Made by a program: the position numbers and the translations under genes. DNA of 64,000 nt from contig JAFZMQ010000025.1 of the NCBI GenBank assembly GCA_017551095.1, positions 20,838 through 84,837 on the forward strand, given 5' to 3'. Positions 40,988 to 49,891 of this stretch are shown here, piece after piece; position 1 is the first letter of the stretch, and each line of letters begins with the position of its first letter. This DNA comes from Clostridia bacterium. Its GTDB lineage: Bacteria > Bacillota > Clostridia > UBA1381. The notes under the pieces were generated by a model, which was given only the letters and a program-made list of their open reading frames with translations, was not told where the DNA came from and ran no database searches.

Positions 40988-43900
40988 CTATTCAGCCATC
41001 TTAACGAGCTTATCGTATTTAGCCTTTGCATCAGCCTGAGCCTTTTCGAAGAGCTGTTTTGCTCTTTCAGGGTTAGACCTTGCAAGTGAGTTATAACGAA
41101 CTTCGCCCATGATGAAGTCTTCATAACTTGCCTTTGGCTCTTTTGAGTCAAGCTGGAATGGGTTTTTGCCTTCCAAAGCACGTCTTGGGTCAAAACGGAA
41201 GAGGTGCCAATAACCTGCTTCAACAGCCTTCTTTTCCTCGGTTTGAGCAATGCTCATACCGCCCTTGATACCGTGGTTGATACAAGGAGCGTAACCAATG
41301 ATAAGTGACGGACCGTTGTAGCTTTCAGCCTCTAAAAGTGCCTTTAAGCATTGATTGTAGTCAGCACCCTGAGCAATTTGTGCAACATAGATGTAGCCAT
41401 AGCTCATAGCGATTGCTGCCAAATCCTTCTTCTTAACAGACTTACCAGCTGCCGCAAACTGTGCGATAGCACCGGTAGGTGTAGATTTTGAGGACTGACC
41501 GCCTGTATTTGAGTAAACTTCGGTATCAAATACCATGATGTTTACATCTTCGCCGGATGCTAAAACATGGTCAAGACCGCCAAAGCCGATATCGTATGCC
41601 CAGCCGTCACCGCCGAATATCCAGACAGACTTCTTATTTAAGAAATCTTTGTCAGCCAAAACTTCTTTTGCTTCGGTAGAATTGAGATTTGCAACAGCTT
41701 TTAATAATTCTTCTGTTGCAACACGGTTTGCCGTGCCGTTTTCCTTAGTTTCAATGAACTTATCAACAGCAGGTTTAACAGACGGCTCTGCTTCTGCCAA
41801 TTTTTCAAGTTTTTCAATATTCTTTTCGCGGATAGCCTTTTGACCTAAGAACATACCGTATCCGTATTCAGCGTTATCCTCAAAGAGTGAGTTAGCCCAA
41901 GCAGGACCTTTGCCCTCTTTATCGGTCGTATAAGGTGTTGAAGGTGATGAACCGCCCCAGATTGATGAACAGCCTGTTGCGTTTGCAATATACATTCTGT
42001 CACCAAAGAGTTGTGTTATGAGCTTAGCATAAGGAGTTTCGCCGCAACCTGCACATGCACCCGAGAATTCAAGGTAAGGCATTCTGAACTGTGAGCCTTT
42101 AACTGTCGTAATCGGGAACTTTTCAAGTACTGATGGCTTCTCGGCAAGTTTTACACCATAGTCAAAGCCTTTTTGCTCGTCTAAGTTATTGTCAAGCGGT
42201 GACATTGAAAGTGCCTTAGCGCCTTTAACCTCAGGACAAACATTTACACAGGAGCCGCAACCCGTACAGTCTAAAACGGAGATGGACATACCGTAGTAAT
42301 ATCCGTCAAGCTGTTTCATATTAACATACTTCATACCCTCGGGAGCATTTTTAAGCTCTTCCTCGGTAAGAACTACGGGACGGATACAGCCGTGAGGACA
42401 AACATATGAACAGAGTCCGCACTGCAAACATACATCACCGTTCCAGGTAGGAACATCTATTGCTATACCACGCTTTTCAAATGCAGCAGAGCCGAGCGGA
42501 ACTTCGCCGTTTGCATAAGGAACAAATGTGGAAACAGGAAGCTGCATACCGCGGAAGCCGTTTATAGGAACAAGTACATTGTTTACATAATCAACGAGCT
42601 TTCCTTCGCCCTCGTGTTTAACCGACAAATCTTCGTCCTTTGCGTCTTTCCAGCTTTCCGGAATTTCTACCTTAACGATAGCCTTTGCACCGGCGTCGAT
42701 AGCGTCATGGTTCATCTTAACTACCGCATCACCCTTCTTGGAGTAGGAAGCGGTTGCCGCATCTTTCATATACTTAATTGCGTCGTCTGCGGGGATAATA
42801 TCGGCAAGTTTGAAGAAAGCGGATTGCAAAACTGTGTTAATTCTGTTTCCAAGACCGATTTCCTTACCGATTTTAACACCGTCGATTGTGTAGAACTGAA
42901 TGTTATTCTGAGCGATATATCTCTTAACCTGTCCGGGAAGATGTGTTTCAAGCTCGTCCTTATCCCATGAGCAGTTTAAGAGGAATACGCCGCCGGGCTT
43001 AACATCCTGTACCATATCGTACTGTCTGATATAGGAAGCCTTGTGACATGCAACAAAGTCAGCCTTATTGATAAGATAAGTAGATGTGATTTTAGCATTA
43101 CCGAAACGCAAGTGTGAAACGGTAAGACCGCCTGACTTTTTGGAGTCATAGTCGAAATATGCCTGAACATTCATATCTGTATGGTCACCGATAATCTTAA
43201 CCGAGTTCTTGTTTGCTCCAACAGTACCGTCAGCACCCAAGCCCCAGAATTTACAACTCTTGATACCGGCAGGAGTTGTGTCCGGATTTTCGCCTATTTC
43301 AAGAGAAAGGTTTGTAACATCATCTTTAATACCTATTGTAAAGTGCTTTTTATCGCTGTTTTTAAATGCAGCAATAATTTGAGCAGGAGTTGTGTCCTTT
43401 GAGCCCAAACCGTATCTTCCGCCAAATACGGGGATACCTGCAAATTTTGAGCCTTCTAAAGCTGCAACAACATCAAGATAAAGAGGCTCTCCAACAGCAC
43501 CGGATTCTTTTGTTCTGTCAAGAACAACGATCTTTTTAGCAGTAGCAGGAATAGCATCAATAAAGTGTTTTACAGAGAAAGGTCTGTAAAGACGGACTTT
43601 AATCATACCAACCTTTTCGCCCTTAGCGTTCATATAATCAACAGTTTCGGAAATGGTATCGTTTACCGAGCCCATAGCGATTATAACTGTTTCGGCATCA
43701 TTTGCTCCGTAGTAGTTAAAGAGCTTGTAGTCTGTGCCGATTTTAGCGTTAACCTTATCCATATATTCTTGCGTCAAAGCAGGAATTGCCTCATAGAATT
43801 TGTTTGAAGCCTCTTTTGCCTGGAAGAATACATCAGGATTTTGTGCAGTACCACGCTGAGCGGGATGCTCAGGATTTAAAGCACTCTTTCTGAAATTATT

Positions 43901-44500
43901 GATTGCGTCCCAATCAACCATTTCTGCGAGGTCTTTATAGTCCCAACAAGCAACCTTTTGATATTCGTGACTTGTTCTGAAACCGTCAAAGAAATGAAGG
44001 AACGGAACTCTGCCCTTGATTGTTGTAAGATGTGCAACAGCACCAAGGTCCATAGCTTCCTGCGGATTTGAAGAAGCAATCATTGCAAAGCCTGTCTGAC
44101 GACAAGCCATAACGTCCTGATGGTCGCCGAAGATGGAAAGTGCATGTGATGCCAAAGCGCGTGCCGAAACGTTGAATACGCAAGGCAAAAGCTCACCTGC
44201 AATTTTATACATATTCGGAATCATAAGTAAAAGCCCCTGAGATGCGGTATAAGTGGTTGTCAAAGCACCTGCTGCCAAAGAGCCGTGAACGGTACCCGAA
44301 GCACCTGCCTCAGACTGCATTTCCGTAACCTGAACAGTTCTTCCGAAGATGTTTTTCTGTCCTGCGGTTGCCCATTTGTCTGTTACTTCCGCCATTGTTG
44401 ATGACGGTGTGATAGGATAGATAGCAGCGACGTCGGTAAACGCATATGAAGCATAAGCGGCGGCGTTGTTACCATCCATGGTTTTCATTTTTCTGCCCAT
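40988..44500 (-). CDS. nifJ: Pyruvate:ferredoxin (flavodoxin) oxidoreductase
   Basis: Single-chain PFOR of 1170 residues converting pyruvate plus CoA to acetyl-CoA, CO2 and reduced ferredoxin, the central energy step in strict anaerobes. Domain order: N-terminal pyruvate-binding domain (YPITPSSTMAEVTDKW, SQGLLLMIPNMYKI), CoA-binding and gamma-type domains, a two-[4Fe-4S] ferredoxin domain (CLQCGLCSYVCPHGC and CTGCGSCVNVCPEVKG), and the TPP domain with the third-cluster motif SGACAGCGETPYAK, NATGCSSIWGGSSPSTPY and the TPP-binding GGDGWAYDIGFGGLDHV. ATG 44500 follows AAGGAGGAA. Own promoter and terminator. The symbol is used in the general PFOR sense; no nitrogen-fixation link is implied. Confidence 0.97.
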   Translation of the reverse strand: MGRKMKTMDGNNAAAYASYAFTDVAAIYPITPSSTMAEVTDKWATAGQKNIFGRTVQVTEMQSEAGASGTVHGSLAAGALTTTYTASQGLLLMIPNMYKIAGELLPCVFNVSARALASHALSIFGDHQDVMACRQTGFAMIASSNPQEAMDLGAVAHLTTIKGRVPFLHFFDGFRTSHEYQKVACWDYKDLAEMVDWDAINNFRKSALNPEHPAQRGTAQNPDVFFQAKEASNKFYEAIPALTQEYMDKVNAKIGTDYKLFNYYGANDAETVIIAMGSVNDTISETVDYMNAKGEKVGMIKVRLYRPFSVKHFIDAIPATAKKIVVLDRTKESGAVGEPLYLDVVAALEGSKFAGIPVFGGRYGLGSKDTTPAQIIAAFKNSDKKHFTIGIKDDVTNLSLEIGENPDTTPAGIKSCKFWGLGADGTVGANKNSVKIIGDHTDMNVQAYFDYDSKKSGGLTVSHLRFGNAKITSTYLINKADFVACHKASYIRQYDMVQDVKPGGVFLLNCSWDKDELETHLPGQVKRYIAQNNIQFYTIDGVKIGKEIGLGNRINTVLQSAFFKLADIIPADDAIKYMKDAATASYSKKGDAVVKMNHDAIDAGAKAIVKVEIPESWKDAKDEDLSVKHEGEGKLVDYVNNVLVPINGFRGMQLPVSTFVPYANGEVPLGSAAFEKRGIAIDVPTWNGDVCLQCGLCSYVCPHGCIRPVVLTEEELKNAPEGMKYVNMKQLDGYYYGMSISVLDCTGCGSCVNVCPEVKGAKALSMSPLDNNLDEQKGFDYGVKLAEKPSVLEKFPITTVKGSQFRMPYLEFSGACAGCGETPYAKLITQLFGDRMYIANATGCSSIWGGSSPSTPYTTDKEGKGPAWANSLFEDNAEYGYGMFLGQKAIREKNIEKLEKLAEAEPSVKPAVDKFIETKENGTANRVATEELLKAVANLNSTEAKEVLADKDFLNKKSVWIFGGDGWAYDIGFGGLDHVLASGEDVNIMVFDTEVYSNTGGQSSKSTPTGAIAQFAAAGKSVKKKDLAAIAMSYGYIYVAQIAQGADYNQCLKALLEAESYNGPSLIIGYAPCINHGIKGGMSIAQTEEKKAVEAGYWHLFRFDPRRALEGKNPFQLDSKEPKASYEDFIMGEVRYNSLARSNPERAKQLFEKAQADAKAKYDKLVKMAE

Positions 44501-44580
44501 GAAAAATTCCTCCTTGATTTATTGTTTTGGATTAAAACGTCCATTATTTATAAGGTAATGAATAAAATCCATACCCAATT

Positions 44581-44609
44581 ATCATAACACTTTTTGGAAA
44601 TAAAATCAA
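44581..44609 (-). promoter_or_regulatory. Sigma-A promoter of the pyruvate:ferredoxin oxidoreductase gene
   Basis: On the minus strand TTGATT (44604-44609), 17-nt spacer, TATGAT (44581-44586), with an 80-nt leader. Confidence 0.7.
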
Positions 44610-44647
44610 TAATAAAATCCCATAAATTTGTCATATTTATAATTTTT

Positions 44648-45436
44648 TTACACTTTTTTACGCCTTGAAAGGAAAATCATACCGAAAATGCCCAAAACTA
44701 TGCCCAAAAATGCAACCACCTGCGAAATTCCCAAAACATTTGGAATGAGATAAAGGATATATTCGGTGTTTCGCATACCCTCTAAGAACAGTCTGCCAAG
44801 ACTATACCAAAAGATATAGAAGAAAAACACCTGTCCGTCCGCTTTTTTCTTGTCGCGGAAAATGATAATAAGCAGAAGTCCTAAAAAGTTCCATATCCCC
44901 TCATAGAGAAATAGCGGATGAACGCCGGTTTCTCCGTTTATGGTCATAGCAAAAAGACTGTCTGTTTCGCGTCCGTAAACCTCGGCGTTAAAGAAATTCC
45001 CCCATCTGCCGATAATCTGACCGATTAAAAGGCCGCCAGAGCAAACATCAAAGACATTTAAAGTGTTCAGCTTTCTTTTCTTGCATATGAAATATGCCGT
45101 GGCGATTGCACCGACTAACGCACCGTATATTGCAATTCCGCCCTCCCGGATTCTGAATATTCCCCAAAATCCGCCGACCGATTTCCAATCGAAAATACAG
45201 TAGTAAATTCTTGCACATATTATTGAAAATATAAGTCCCCAAAAGGCTATGTCAAAAACATCATCAGGATTTACGCCTCTTTTTCTGCAAGTTTTTGTGA
45301 CAAACAAAAGCCCTAAAAGATACCCTGCGAGAATACAGAGTGCATACCAATATATTTCACGCCCGAAAACCGTGAAAGCTACACGGTTTACGGTAAAACT
45401 CAGGTTGAGAGCGGGAAAGCCTATAACATTAGTCAT
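44648..45436 (-). CDS. lgt: Prolipoprotein diacylglyceryl transferase
   Basis: Membrane enzyme that transfers diacylglycerol to the lipobox cysteine of prolipoproteins; the PotD lipoprotein encoded in this window is a likely client. The protein has about seven hydrophobic segments and the family motifs REGGIAIYGALVGA, the signature IGRWGNFFNAEVYG and HPLFLYEGIWN. The start at 45436 (MTNVIGFPALNL) is preferred over an in-frame codon 21 nt upstream that would overlap the AGGAG site. That gives 262 residues. Own promoter; no clear terminator downstream. Confidence 0.96.
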   Translation of the reverse strand: MTNVIGFPALNLSFTVNRVAFTVFGREIYWYALCILAGYLLGLLFVTKTCRKRGVNPDDVFDIAFWGLIFSIICARIYYCIFDWKSVGGFWGIFRIREGGIAIYGALVGAIATAYFICKKRKLNTLNVFDVCSGGLLIGQIIGRWGNFFNAEVYGRETDSLFAMTINGETGVHPLFLYEGIWNFLGLLLIIIFRDKKKADGQVFFFYIFWYSLGRLFLEGMRNTEYILYLIPNVLGISQVVAFLGIVLGIFGMIFLSRRKKV

Positions 45437-45467
45437 TAAATTAGCTCCTTTTTTCAAAATCAGTAAA

Positions 45468-45496
45468 ATTATACCGCTTTTTTGTATGTTTTACAA
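45468..45496 (-). promoter_or_regulatory. Sigma-A promoter of lgt
   Basis: On the minus strand TTGTAA (45491-45496), 17-nt spacer, TATAAT (45468-45473). Confidence 0.75.
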
Positions 45497-45558
45497 TAAA
45501 TTGTATAATATTTGTAACAAAAAATAAAAAAAATTTTAATTTTTTTTCAAAAAAACTA

Positions 45559-45587
45559 TTGCACTTTTTGAATTGATAATGTATAAT
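45559..45587 (+). promoter_or_regulatory. Sigma-A promoter of the division/cell-wall cluster
   Basis: TTGCAC (45559-45564), 17-nt spacer, perfect TATAAT (45582-45587), with a leader of about 70 nt before mraZ. Confidence 0.85.
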
Positions 45588-45621
45588 GGGAGTAAATTGG
45601 AGCAAATGGACTGGTTTGGGC
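45587..45621 (+). promoter_or_regulatory. MraZ-box direct repeats
   Basis: Four TGG(G/A)N repeats directly after the -10: TGGGA (45587), TGGAG (45598), TGGAC (45607) and TGGGC (45617), spaced 9-11 nt apart so that they fall on one face of the helix. MraZ proteins repress their own cluster by binding TGGGN repeats with 10-bp periodicity, so this is a probable autoregulatory operator. Confidence 0.7.
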
Positions 45622-45665
45622 GAATTTGTAGAAATTTGTAATACTTTTGGGAAGGAGGGTGTCGA

Positions 45666-46109
45666 ATGACGAGTTTTTTAGGCGAATATCCGCGACAATT
45701 AGATGAACGCGGCAGATTCATACTGCCCGCAAAGGTGCGTGAAAAGCTGTCAGGAACGGTATACATAGCACCCTCGCCTATTGATGAATGCTTAAACTTG
45801 TATCCGGAAGAAGAGTGGCAGGCAATTGCGGAAAAGGTAAGTGCTCTGCCGACTGTTACAAATCGCAGTGCCGCTGCATTGCAGAGAAGACTTTTTGGCA
45901 AGGCGATGTCTTATGAAGTGGACAAGCAGGGGCGTATACCGCTTAATGAGGACCTGATAAATCATGCAGGTATGAAAAAGGATATCGTTTTAGTCGGAGT
46001 CAACTCCAAATTTGAAATCTGGGATAGTGAAAAGTGGAAAAAGACTGATGAAGCCTTTGATACCGATATGATGATTGAGGGCATATCCCAATACGAAATA
46101 AGGATTTAA
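45666..46109 (+). CDS. mraZ: Transcriptional regulator MraZ
   Basis: DNA-binding regulator of the dcw cluster, 147 residues, formed by two SpoVT-AbrB-like half-domains: GEYPRQLDERGRFILPAKVRE and then a second copy containing SYEVDKQGRIPLNEDLINHAG. The Asp-x-x-Gly-Arg core recurs in both. ATG 45666 follows GGAAGGAGGG. MraZ-box repeats lie between promoter and start, consistent with feedback repression. First gene of the operon; rsmH starts 4 nt after it. Confidence 0.97.
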   Translation: MTSFLGEYPRQLDERGRFILPAKVREKLSGTVYIAPSPIDECLNLYPEEEWQAIAEKVSALPTVTNRSAAALQRRLFGKAMSYEVDKQGRIPLNEDLINHAGMKKDIVLVGVNSKFEIWDSEKWKKTDEAFDTDMMIEGISQYEIRI

Positions 46110-46113
46110 AATA

Positions 46114-47046
46114 ATGGAATTCAAACATTATTCCGTAATGCTTTCCGAGACGGTTGATTTCCTGAAAGTAAAGGAAAAGGGAATATATGTTGACGGAACA
46201 CTCGGCGGCGGCGGTCATTCGCTTGAAATACTAAAAAGAGCCGAAGATGTCCGTCTTATAGGGATAGACAGAGATAAAGAAGCACTTTCGGCAGCGGAAA
46301 AAAGGCTTTCGGATTTTAAAAATCAAATAACGCTTGTTCACGACAATTTCAGTAATTTAGACACAATCTTGGACGATCTCAAAATAGACAAAATTGACGG
46401 AATGGTCTTGGATTTGGGAGTTTCATCATATCAGCTCGATAACGGAGAGAGAGGATTTTCCTATATTTCCGATGCACCGCTTGATATGCGTATGAACAAA
46501 GATGATGAAAAGACGGCGTATGATGTCATAAACGGATATACAAAAGAGGAGCTGTCGGAAATATTCTTTGCTTACGGCGAAGAAAAATGGTCAAAGCGGA
46601 TAGCACAGTTTATAGAGGATAGAAGAAAACAAAATCCGATAAAAACGACGGCGGAACTTGCCGATATTGTAAAAGCGGCAATCCCAAAAGGTGCGAGAGA
46701 AGGAATAACACACCCTGAAAAACGGGTTTTTCAGGCGGTCAGGATAGAGGTAAACGGCGAACTTACGATTTTAAAAGATGCGTTAAAGGACGCTGTAAAA
46801 AGGTTAAAAAGCGGAGGTCGACTTGCTGTTATCACATTCCATTCGCTTGAAGACAGGATAGTAAAAGAAACATTTTCAGAACTTTCAAAAGGCTGTATAT
46901 GTCCTGCCGATTTTCCCGTATGTGTGTGCGGAAGAAAACCGCAGATAAAACTTATAACAAGAAAACCGATTCTTCCGTCGGAAACGGAAATAGAGCTAAA
47001 TTCAAGGTCAAAAAGTGCAAAATTAAGAGTATGCGAAAAACTGTAA
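46114..47046 (+). CDS. rsmH: 16S rRNA (cytosine-1402-N4)-methyltransferase RsmH
   Basis: SAM-dependent enzyme methylating C1402 in the ribosomal P site. The SAM-binding region GIYVDGTLGGGGHSLEIL, LDLGVSSYQLDNGERGFSY with the downstream DAPLDMRM, and the KRVFQAVRIEVNGEL and ITFHSLEDRIVKE blocks are all present. Length 310 residues. ATG 46114 follows the mraZ stop by 4 nt with an AAGGA site inside the end of mraZ. Formerly called mraW. Confidence 0.98.
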   Translation: MEFKHYSVMLSETVDFLKVKEKGIYVDGTLGGGGHSLEILKRAEDVRLIGIDRDKEALSAAEKRLSDFKNQITLVHDNFSNLDTILDDLKIDKIDGMVLDLGVSSYQLDNGERGFSYISDAPLDMRMNKDDEKTAYDVINGYTKEELSEIFFAYGEEKWSKRIAQFIEDRRKQNPIKTTAELADIVKAAIPKGAREGITHPEKRVFQAVRIEVNGELTILKDALKDAVKRLKSGGRLAVITFHSLEDRIVKETFSELSKGCICPADFPVCVCGRKPQIKLITRKPILPSETEIELNSRSKSAKLRVCEKL

Positions 47047-47061
47047 AAGGAGAAAGGTAAA

Positions 47062-47526
47062 ATGCCGTATAATAATAACCTTGCTTACGATTTGGATTTT
47101 GAGGCTAATGCCGACAAAATAGAGAAAAAAGTAAAGGAACAACAAAAGGAAAATAAAGCCAAGGCGAAAGCCGAAAGAGCAAGAATACGCCGCACGGTAA
47201 TATGCTGTCTTGCTATATTCGCACTTTGTGCGGGATTTATGATTTCGAGAAATGTTACGGCATACGAAAGCAAAAGAAATGTTGCTAAACTTCAAAAGGA
47301 GCTTAACAGCCTAAGGGAATATTCAAGTCAGAAAGCGTTTGAGCTCGACAAGAGTATTGACAGGGAAGAAATCGAAAGAGAGGCAAAAACCCGTCTTAAT
47401 ATGGTAAGACCGGAAAAATATCAGACGGTTTATGTTAATGTAAAGCAGGATGATGTTACCGAAGTTACAGTCAGTGAGGCGGAGGGCATAAAAAGCTTTT
47501 TTGACATATTTAGCGGCAAAAGATAA
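47062..47526 (+). CDS. ftsL: FtsL-type cell division protein
   Basis: Bitopic septal-ring protein of 154 residues that, with DivIC/FtsB and DivIB/FtsQ, activates the septal synthase. Layout: a charged cytoplasmic N terminus (EKKVKEQQKENKAKAKAERA), one membrane segment (VICCLAIFALCAGFMI, residues ~46-62), then a coiled coil (VAKLQKELNSLREYSSQKAF). The sequence is poorly conserved, as usual for the family, and the call relies on its place between rsmH and the penicillin-binding protein. ATG 47062 follows AAAGGAGAAAGG. Confidence 0.82.
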   Translation: MPYNNNLAYDLDFEANADKIEKKVKEQQKENKAKAKAERARIRRTVICCLAIFALCAGFMISRNVTAYESKRNVAKLQKELNSLREYSSQKAFELDKSIDREEIEREAKTRLNMVRPEKYQTVYVNVKQDDVTEVTVSEAEGIKSFFDIFSGKR

Positions 47527-47563
47527 TAGATATAGTTAAATGATATGATAGGAATGGTACAAA

Positions 47564-49822
47564 ATGACTTTCGGCAAAATGCGTAAAAGGTCGATACGGC
47601 TTTTCATATGTTTTCTTGTACTTATCGTTATAGTAATATCCCGTCTTTTTTATTGGCAGGTTATAAAGGGCAATCAGTTAAAGGAACTTGCCGAGAGGCA
47701 GCAAACAAACCAAACCGCTATAAACGCACGGAGAGGCACAATTTATGACCGAAACCAAAGGGTTTTGGCAGAGAGTGCTACTGTAAATACCGTTGTATGC
47801 AATCCGCAGCAGATTGAAAAGGACTGCAAGGACGACGAGGGAAATGTGCGAAAAAGCGATTTGCGGCTTATTGCATCAAAACTTGCGGAAATATTAGAGC
47901 TTAATGAAGATGACGTTTATGACAAGATAACGAAAGATAATAAATTTCAATATATAAAAAAGCGTGTCACGGTAGAAGAAGCAGACGCTATAAAAAAGTT
48001 AAAGGATAGCTCAGTCGATAAAGAAACGGCTAAGCTTTTTTCCGGTGTTTATTTTGAGGAGGACTCAAAACGATACTACCAGTACAATCTTGCGTCGCAT
48101 ATCATAGGCTTTACCGGGTATGATAATGACGGTATGCAGGGCATAGAAATGACATTTAATAATTACCTGTCAGGGAGAGCAGGTACGGTACTTTCTGCAC
48201 GAAATGCAGGGGGAACAACTGCCGAAAAGCAATACGAGGCGGATATTGACGCACAAAAGGGCGACGACTTGGTTTTAACAATTGATGAAACCATACAGTC
48301 CATTCTGGAAAAATATTTGGAACAGGCGTGTGTTGAAAACGTGTTAAAAGAGGGTGCCTGTGGCATTATAATGGACCCGAAAACAGGCGAAATTCTGGCA
48401 ATGGCGACAAAACCCGATTTCGATTTAAACGACCCTACCGCGCTTTCGCAATATGAGAAGTTTGCGATAGGCATGGACGATGTGATAGCAAAAACAAAAT
48501 CGGATAATGATGAGGAACGGAACGAGGCAGTCGCAAAAATCCGCAACAAGATGTGGCGTAATAAAGCGATTTCCGATACATATGAGCCCGGCTCGACCTT
48601 CAAAATTTTAACTGCGGCGATAGCCTTGGAAGAGGGTGCGGCGGACCTTAACTCGCAATTCTATTGCGGAGGGTCAAAAAAGGTTGCCGACCGTACAATA
48701 AAGTGCCATAAGGTTGCAGGACACGGTGCGGAGGACTTTGCAAGAGGCGTTATAAACTCCTGCAATGTGGTATTTATGGAGCTGGGACTCAGAATCGGCA
48801 GCGAAAAATTCCAGGAATATTTTAAAGCTTTCGGTCTGACACAAAAAACGGGGCTTGAACTTATCGGTGAGTCGGGAAGCGTTTACTATAAAAACAGAAT
48901 GTCGGAAACGGATATTGCAACAAGCTCATTCGGTCAGGGATTCAGCATAACGCCCATTCAGCTGATAACTGCGGTTTCCGCCGTAATAAACGGAGGAAAC
49001 CTGATGCGTCCTCAAATAGTAAAGGAAATACGGAATGCGGGCGGAATAGTTAAAACTTTCTATCCGCAGGTTGTAAATAAGGTTATCTCGGAACAAACTT
49101 CGGCAACCATGCGTAATATTTTGGAGCGGGTTGTTGCCGACCCTAACGGAACAGGTAAAAATGCGTATATAAAGGGCTACCGTATAGGCGGAAAGACAGG
49201 AACTTCCGAAAAAGGAAGAAATAACGGAAAGCGTATAGCGTCATTTATCGGTTTTGCACCTGCTGATGACCCGCAGATAATATGTCTTGTTATGCTTGAC
49301 GAGCCGCAGGTTGCAAATAAATACGGCGGAACAATCGCCGCACCGCTTGTCGGCTCAATTATTGAAGAAACGCTCGAATATATGGGCGTCGACAGACGCT
49401 ACACCGAGGCGGAGGCACAGAGTATTTCTGTAAGTGTTCCCGATGTCCGTGAACAGTCGGTAAATTCGGCAAAAGAAATAGTGGCGGCAAAAGGACTTAA
49501 TATAAAGGTTTCGGGAAACGGCGAAATCGTTTTGGACCAACTCCCAAAGCCGGGAGTCAGCATAGCGGAAAATTCAACGGTAATCATATATACGCAGGAG
49601 CGTGACGAAAACAAGAAAATTGCCGTGCCAAACCTTGAAGGCTTAACGCCCGAACAGGCGAAAAAACGGCTTTTCGACGCAGGTCTTAACTTTGAAGTAG
49701 GCGGAGCGGGACTTTCGGAAACGGAGGGTGCGTACGCATTCAGACAGAGTATAGCGGCAGGAACTTTGGTTGAACCTGCAACGGTAGTCAGCGTGGAATT
49801 CAGGCATAGCTCTTCCGATTAA
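47564..49822 (+). CDS. Class B penicillin-binding protein with two PASTA domains (FtsI/SpoVD type)
   Basis: Peptidoglycan transpeptidase of 752 residues for division or spore cortex synthesis. One N-terminal membrane anchor (LFICFLVLIVIVISRLFYW), a class B pedestal domain (NARRGTIYDRNQRVLAES), then the transpeptidase with the catalytic SxxK in PGSTFKIL, the SxN motif in INSCNVVF and KTGT in IGGKTGTSEKG. The C terminus has two PASTA domains (~residues 625-690 and 690-750), starting VSVPDVREQSVNSAKEIV and IAVPNLEGLTPEQAKKRL. PASTA domains occur in both SpoVD and some division PBPs, so the role cannot be assigned. A loose AGGAATGG site precedes ATG 47564. Confidence 0.93.
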   Translation: MTFGKMRKRSIRLFICFLVLIVIVISRLFYWQVIKGNQLKELAERQQTNQTAINARRGTIYDRNQRVLAESATVNTVVCNPQQIEKDCKDDEGNVRKSDLRLIASKLAEILELNEDDVYDKITKDNKFQYIKKRVTVEEADAIKKLKDSSVDKETAKLFSGVYFEEDSKRYYQYNLASHIIGFTGYDNDGMQGIEMTFNNYLSGRAGTVLSARNAGGTTAEKQYEADIDAQKGDDLVLTIDETIQSILEKYLEQACVENVLKEGACGIIMDPKTGEILAMATKPDFDLNDPTALSQYEKFAIGMDDVIAKTKSDNDEERNEAVAKIRNKMWRNKAISDTYEPGSTFKILTAAIALEEGAADLNSQFYCGGSKKVADRTIKCHKVAGHGAEDFARGVINSCNVVFMELGLRIGSEKFQEYFKAFGLTQKTGLELIGESGSVYYKNRMSETDIATSSFGQGFSITPIQLITAVSAVINGGNLMRPQIVKEIRNAGGIVKTFYPQVVNKVISEQTSATMRNILERVVADPNGTGKNAYIKGYRIGGKTGTSEKGRNNGKRIASFIGFAPADDPQIICLVMLDEPQVANKYGGTIAAPLVGSIIEETLEYMGVDRRYTEAEAQSISVSVPDVREQSVNSAKEIVAAKGLNIKVSGNGEIVLDQLPKPGVSIAENSTVIIYTQERDENKKIAVPNLEGLTPEQAKKRLFDAGLNFEVGGAGLSETEGAYAFRQSIAAGTLVEPATVVSVEFRHSSSD

Positions 49823-49835
49823 AAATAGGATTTTA

Positions 49836-49864
49836 AAGGTCAGGCGGACTGTCTGCCTGACCTT
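49836..49864 (+). terminator. Hairpin between the PBP gene and murE
   Basis: Stem AAGGTCAGGC / GCCTGACCTT with a 9-nt loop that itself contains GAC / GTC, followed only by ATTTCAATAT. Probably an attenuator or stabiliser rather than a full terminator, because murE follows 28 nt later with no evident promoter. Confidence 0.5.
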
Positions 49865-49891
49865 ATTTCAATATATGAAAGGACTTTTAAT

